A stretch of 33,810 nt of DNA from CAYSUS01 sp964434165 (GTDB lineage: Bacteria > Planctomycetota > Planctomycetia > Pirellulales > Thermoguttaceae): the NCBI GenBank assembly GCA_964434165.1, contig CAYSUS010000079.1:1-33810 (forward strand), given 5' to 3'. The number at the start of each line of letters is the position of its first letter. Positions within the stretch are counted from its first letter, which is position 1. Below, piece after piece: positions 30,319-33,810 of this stretch. A model generated the notes under the pieces. It was not told the DNA's origin, did no database searches, and worked only from the letters and a program-made list of their open reading frames with translations. The translations under genes and the position numbers were made by a program.

Positions 30319-31259
30319 TCGAATACCCCCTCGAGCTTGCCTTCCGTGAAGTTGGTGAGGTTGTCGAAGTGGGCGGGCTGGAGCTTGCGCTGGTTGTACG
30401 GGTTGTTCGGGTAGAAGGGCGACTCAGGCGGAGCAGGCGGACTGCCCGTCGAAGTGTCGATGACCGTGCCGTAAAGGTTGTCCATGCCGGCCGAGAGGAT
30501 CTGGAACGACTCGGGATTGGCGTACTCCGGCGAGGAGGTGTTCCGGTTGTTGACGTACGGCATGACCGTGACGTTCTCGCCCACCGAGTGCGCAAGCTTG
30601 GCGGCGTCCGTGCCATACTCCGAAGCCCGGAAATACACGAACGGCGCGTCGGCGTCGATGGCGCCCGAAACGGACGGATAGTACCGCAGGTAGTCGATCA
30701 CATTCGAGCTGGTCGTGATGACCAGGCGCTCCTCCTCGAAGTCGAACAGGGCGTCGGTCCGCGGGCCGCCCTCGGAGGGCGGCAGGAAGGGGTTCTCCTT
30801 GTCGGTGGAGAAGCCGCGGAGCCTGCCGTTCGCGTCGGGCCTGCCGCCGAGCCAGAAGACCAGCGCCTCGGCGGGGTCCAAGGGCGCGGTATCCAGATCG
30901 ATCTTCGGATCGGTGGAGGAGGCCCAGCTCTCGCTCTTCAGGTCGCTCTTGAGCTGGGTGTACGGGTCGGCGCCGCTGGCCGGATAACGCGGGAAGGCGC
31001 GGCGGAGGAAGGAACGGACCGCGGCGGCGTCGGCCATGTTGGTCGGCGGGTACATCCCGTGCGTGTCTTTGAAGTCCTTCAGCGCCTTGTCCATGCCCAT
31101 GATCTCGATCTGGACCTGCGCCTCCCGGGCCGTGCGCACCGCACGGACCACGGCGGCCGAGATGAACCCCACGAGGATGCCGATGATGACGATCACCGTC
31201 AGCAGCTCGACCAGGGTGAACGCCCGGCGCGGGGCGGGGCGGCGGATCGTGGCTTCCAT
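30315..31259 (-). CDS. GspG-like prepilin protein 1, Ala at the cleavage site
   Basis: I chose the ATG at 31259 (GGGGAGA upstream) over an in-frame GTG 18 bases earlier; the product has 314 residues. The leader ends PAPRRA and is followed by FTLVELLTVIVIIGILVGFISA. The residue before the cleavage site is Ala rather than the usual Gly, which some prepilin peptidases tolerate. It continues MDKALKDFKDTHGMYPPT, PAEALVFWLGGRP, FQILSAGMDNLYG and ends HFDNLTNFTEGKLEGVFE. It is clearly paralogous to the next gene. It is the first prepilin after GspF, separated by 130 bases that hold a palindromic repeat, and is probably a major pseudopilin, although it is about twice GspG length. Confidence 0.85.
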   Translation of the reverse strand: MEATIRRPAPRRAFTLVELLTVIVIIGILVGFISAAVVRAVRTAREAQVQIEIMGMDKALKDFKDTHGMYPPTNMADAAAVRSFLRRAFPRYPASGADPYTQLKSDLKSESWASSTDPKIDLDTAPLDPAEALVFWLGGRPDANGRLRGFSTDKENPFLPPSEGGPRTDALFDFEEERLVITTSSNVIDYLRYYPSVSGAIDADAPFVYFRASEYGTDAAKLAHSVGENVTVMPYVNNRNTSSPEYANPESFQILSAGMDNLYGTVIDTSTGSPPAPPESPFYPNNPYNQRKLQPAHFDNLTNFTEGKLEGVFE

Positions 31260-31342
31260 GGTTGGCTCTCCCCTCACGGATTCGGCGATGTCAGGTCCCC
31301 GCGCGGCGGGCAGGCGACCCGCCGCGGTTCAACTCCCCCTCC

Positions 31343-31375
31343 AGACTTCCGGAGCCCTCAGGGCTTCGGAAGTCT
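31343..31375. repeat. Two-arm palindromic repeat between gspF-like and prepilin genes
   Basis: Arm agacttccggagccc, spacer tca, then gggcttcggaagtct. The arms pair over 15 bp with a single G-T-type mismatch, so the inner bases have changed together on both sides and the stem is kept. It lies 14 bases beyond the stop of the GspF-like gene on the - strand. Confidence 0.82.
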
Positions 31376-31389
31376 CCGGGCCTTGTCCC

Positions 31390-32721
31390 TTAGCCGGTCA
31401 GCTTCTGAATCAGGGCGATCAGCGGCATGAACAGGGCGATGACGATAAAGCCCACCATGCCGCCGAGCACCATGATCAACAGCGGCTCCATCAGGCTGGT
31501 GAGGCTTTCGGTGAGCACGGCCACCTCCTCGTCGAAGGTGTCGGCCACCTTGTAGAGCATCGTGTCCAGCTCGCCGGTCTCCTCCCCCACGTCCACCATG
31601 TTGACCACCATGTCGTCGATGATCCGCTGGTTCATCTTCGTCACGTACAACAGGGCCCCGATGCCGGGGATGAAGAAGAACCAGAAGAACATGGCCACGG
31701 GGTGGAACCAGAGCCGGGAGTGCTCCTTCAGCGGCGCCGCGATCGTCTGCCCCTCGCGGATCGCCTCGTAGGTCTTCTGGTACATGTTCTCGAACACGGC
31801 GTTGCCGGCGGTCTCCTTGGTGATGTGCAGGGCCTCGAGGATGGGCACGCCGCTGGCCACGAGCGTCCCCAGGGTCCGCGTGGTGCGGGCGACGATGTTC
31901 TTCTCGACCAACTGGCCGAAGATGGGCATCTTCAGCGTCCACATGTCGAAGCCCAGTCGCCCGTGATAGAACTTGCGCACCAGCTTGACGAACAGCCATA
32001 TCGCGGTGGGCACACCCGGCAGGAGGTACCAGTAGTTGACCGTGAACTCGGAGACGGCGATCAGGGCCTCGGTGATGGCCGGCAGCTCGGTCTCGAAGTC
32101 GTCGAAGATCTTTTTGAAGGCGGGCACGATCTTGATCATGATGAACGCGAGGATGCCCACCGCGAAGATGACGACGGTGACCGGATAGACCAGCGCGCCC
32201 TTGACCTTGCGCTTGAGCGACTCGGACCGCTCCTTGAACTCGGCGAGGCGCTGGAGGATGACCTCCAGGGCGCCGCCGGCCTCGCCGGCCTTGATCATGT
32301 TCACGTAGAGCCGGTCGAAGGCCTTGGGCGACTTGGCCATCGCCTCGGAGAGCGTGGCCCCGCCCTCGATCTCCTCGCAGACGTCGATCAGGCTGTTCTT
32401 CAGCGGCCCCGGCCTGGCCTGCTGCTCCAGGATCCGCAGGCTGCGGAGGATCGGCAGGCCGGCGTCCTGGAGGATCGAGAGCTGGCGCGTGAACGTGCAG
32501 AGGGTCTTGGCCTTCACGCCGCCGATGGCGAAGGTCTTGCCCTTCTTCTTGGCCTTCTTCTTGTCGGCAGCGGTCTTCCGGGCCTTCTTGACGGTGATCT
32601 TCGTGACGAAGTATCCCATCTGCCGGATCGTCTGCTGCGCTTCCTCCTCGTTGGCCGCCTCGATGACGTCCTTGATCTCCTGGCCGGTGGCGTCCATCGC
32701 CTCGAATTGAAACGTCGGCAT
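31390..32721 (-). CDS. gspF: Type II secretion/type IV pilus inner membrane protein GspF/PilC
   Basis: The 443-residue polytopic protein is the inner-membrane platform that works with the GspE/PilB ATPase in building a pseudopilus. It starts MPTFQFEAMDATGQEI, then a Lys-rich linker (residues ~45-65). The first T2SF domain follows (FTRQLSILQDAGLPILRSL, AGEAGGALEVILQRLA, YPVTVVIFAVGILAFIMIK) and then the second (RTLGTLVASGVPILEAL, VDVGEETGELDTML, then EPLLIMVLGGMVGFIVIALFMPL). Between EHSRLWF and MVVNMVDVGEETG lies an insertion of about 35 residues (HPVAMFFWFFFIPGIGALL...) not found in ordinary GspF, where these parts are nearly adjacent. AAAGGAA precedes the ATG. It lies 68 bases after the GspE-like gene. 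Confidence 0.93.
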   Translation of the reverse strand: MPTFQFEAMDATGQEIKDVIEAANEEEAQQTIRQMGYFVTKITVKKARKTAADKKKAKKKGKTFAIGGVKAKTLCTFTRQLSILQDAGLPILRSLRILEQQARPGPLKNSLIDVCEEIEGGATLSEAMAKSPKAFDRLYVNMIKAGEAGGALEVILQRLAEFKERSESLKRKVKGALVYPVTVVIFAVGILAFIMIKIVPAFKKIFDDFETELPAITEALIAVSEFTVNYWYLLPGVPTAIWLFVKLVRKFYHGRLGFDMWTLKMPIFGQLVEKNIVARTTRTLGTLVASGVPILEALHITKETAGNAVFENMYQKTYEAIREGQTIAAPLKEHSRLWFHPVAMFFWFFFIPGIGALLYVTKMNQRIIDDMVVNMVDVGEETGELDTMLYKVADTFDEEVAVLTESLTSLMEPLLIMVLGGMVGFIVIALFMPLIALIQKLTG

Positions 32722-32789
32722 GACGCGTTCCTTTATGAAACGTTACTGCGCTTCGTGGCGGGTCGGCCCCCGGCGAGGGGCGAGCGCCG

Positions 32790-33810
32790 TTATTCCTCGC
32801 GAACCGTCTCGCGGATGCACTCCTCGATGGTCGTGATTCCGCCGTACACCTTGTCCAGTCCCGCGACCCGCAGCGGCTGCATGCCCTGCTGGAGGGCGGC
32901 ATCGCGAAGCTGCTGGGTCGAGCTCCCCTTGTTGATCATCTCGCGGATGGCGTCGTTGACCACCATCAGCTCGAACAGGCCGGTCCGGCCCTTGAAGCCG
33001 GTGTTGTTGCAGTTGGCGCAGCCGCGGCCGCGGTAGAACTTCTTGCCCACCACGTCGTCCGGGGTGAGGTCGAGCTCGGCCAGCGTCTCCGTGCTGGGCA
33101 CGGTCTGCTCGCGGCAGTCGGGGCAGATCTTCCGCACCAGGCGCTGGGCGAGGATCGCCTCGAGTGTCGCCGTGAGGAGGAACGGGGGAACGCCCATGTC
33201 CCGCATCCGCGTGACCGTGCTGGGGGCGTCGTTCGTGTGCAGCGTGCTGAACACCATGTGCCCGGTCAGCGAGGCCTGCACCGCGATCTCGGCCGTCTCC
33301 AGGTCGCGGATCTCGCCCACCAGGATCGTGTCCGGGTCCTGCCGCAGGATGGAGCGCAGGCACTGGGCGAACGTGTTGCCGATCGACGGGTCGATCGGCA
33401 TCTGCACGATCCCCTCGATGTCGTACTCCACCGGGTCCTCCGTGGTGATCAGCTTGTCCTCGAGCGTGTTCAGCTCGTTCAGCGCGCCGTAGAGGGTGGT
33501 CGTCTTGCCCGAGCCGGTGGGCCCCGTGACCAGCACGATCCCGTTCGGCTTGCGGATGATCTCGCGAAACATCGCCAGCGTCGTGGAGTCCATGCCCACC
33601 GCGTTCAGGTCGAGCATGACCACCGAGCGGTCGAGGACGCGGAGCACGACGCTCTCGCCGAACATGGTCGGCAGGACGCTGACGCGGAGATCGACCGGGT
33701 GGCCGCCCACCGTCAGCCGGATGCGGCCGTCCTGGGGCAGGCGCCGCTCGGCGATGTCCAGGTCGGCCATGACCTTGATCCGCGTGGTGATCGCGAAGGC
33801 CAGGTGCCGC
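32790..33810 (-). CDS. gspE: Type II secretion/type IV pilus assembly ATPase GspE/PilB, 5' end outside window
   Basis: The frame is open to the window edge, and residues before the first internal Met (RHLAFAITTRIKVMADLDIAERR) are conserved GspE sequence, so the start is missing; about 340 C-terminal residues are present. Motifs in order: LDIAERRLPQDGRI, Walker A GPTGSGKTTTLYGAL, TEDPVEYDIEGI (Asp box), LRSILRQDPDTILVGEIRD (Walker B), ASLTGHMVFSTLHTNDAPS (His box), and a zinc-binding tetracysteine module CPDC ... CANC. The protein powers assembly or extrusion of a pseudopilus on the cytoplasmic side, with GspF as membrane partner. GspE and PilB cannot be separated with certainty from this fragment; the many large prepilins favour a secretion-type system. 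Confidence 0.94.
   Translation of the reverse strand, partial: RHLAFAITTRIKVMADLDIAERRLPQDGRIRLTVGGHPVDLRVSVLPTMFGESVVLRVLDRSVVMLDLNAVGMDSTTLAMFREIIRKPNGIVLVTGPTGSGKTTTLYGALNELNTLEDKLITTEDPVEYDIEGIVQMPIDPSIGNTFAQCLRSILRQDPDTILVGEIRDLETAEIAVQASLTGHMVFSTLHTNDAPSTVTRMRDMGVPPFLLTATLEAILAQRLVRKICPDCREQTVPSTETLAELDLTPDDVVGKKFYRGRGCANCNNTGFKGRTGLFELMVVNDAIREMINKGSSTQQLRDAALQQGMQPLRVAGLDKVYGGITTIEECIRETVREE

Overview
The window is GC-rich DNA, and its genes point to a planctomycete-like bacterium (Planctomycetota or a close PVC relative). The clues are a Tat-exported Gfo/Idh/MocA oxidoreductase, a TIGR03663-type membrane glycosyltransferase, a PEP-hydrolase-family TIM barrel, a secreted ADP-ribosylglycohydrolase-like protein, and a type II secretion/type IV pilus operon with many oversized prepilins. 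The phylum is inferred from gene content; there is no rRNA or tRNA here to confirm it.

Left part (1-8542): ordinary metabolic and envelope genes in short, differently oriented units. They are a truncated ADP-ribosylglycohydrolase-like gene, L-arabinose isomerase (araA), a secreted cupin, a PEP-hydrolase-family protein, a polytopic GT39/TIGR03663-like protein divergent from a GT2 glycosyltransferase, a secreted discoidin-like protein and a Tat-exported oxidoreductase.

Centre (about 9175-21228): the remarkable part. About 12 kb on the + strand encodes what looks like a composite bacterial ubiquitin-like conjugation system. Module 1 (9810-14855) has an FHA-like/RING-like zinc-finger protein (E3 candidate), a ThiF-type E1 with two CxxC zinc pairs, an E2 with HPN and a catalytic Cys, an unknown protein, a ubiquitin-like protein ending in Leu-Gly, and a JAMM protease with a cysteine-rich insert. 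The genes overlap or abut. Module 2 (14945-21228) has an ARC/Mpa-like tandem-OB AAA+ ATPase, a ClpB-D1-like AAA+ with destroyed Walker motifs, a second beta-grasp protein ending in Lys-Gly, a PRTRC-B-like protein, a canonical JAMM protease and a second ThiF-family E1. The C-B-A-ThiF order of its last four genes matches the PRTRC cassette. Each module ends at a copy of a dispersed palindromic repeat, and strong GC hairpins sit beside each ubiquitin-like gene. A plausible reading is that RING/E1/E2 attach the first modifier to targets, the JAMM proteases remove or process modifiers, and the AAA+ pair unfolds or extracts modified proteins. No 20S proteasome, Pup ligase, CD-NTase or known defence effector lies in the window.

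Right part (21286-33810, - strand): one tightly packed operon read right to left. It encodes GspE/PilB-type ATPase (truncated by the window edge), GspF/PilC-type membrane protein with an unusual insertion, five prepilin-like proteins (three sharing an Asp-Asn C-terminal signature), and a 1654-residue protein with an N-terminal membrane anchor and Asp-rich putative calcium-binding loops.

A family of short palindromes (core cttccgaag, usually paired with cttcggaag) occurs six times, always between genes and mostly at gene 3' ends.
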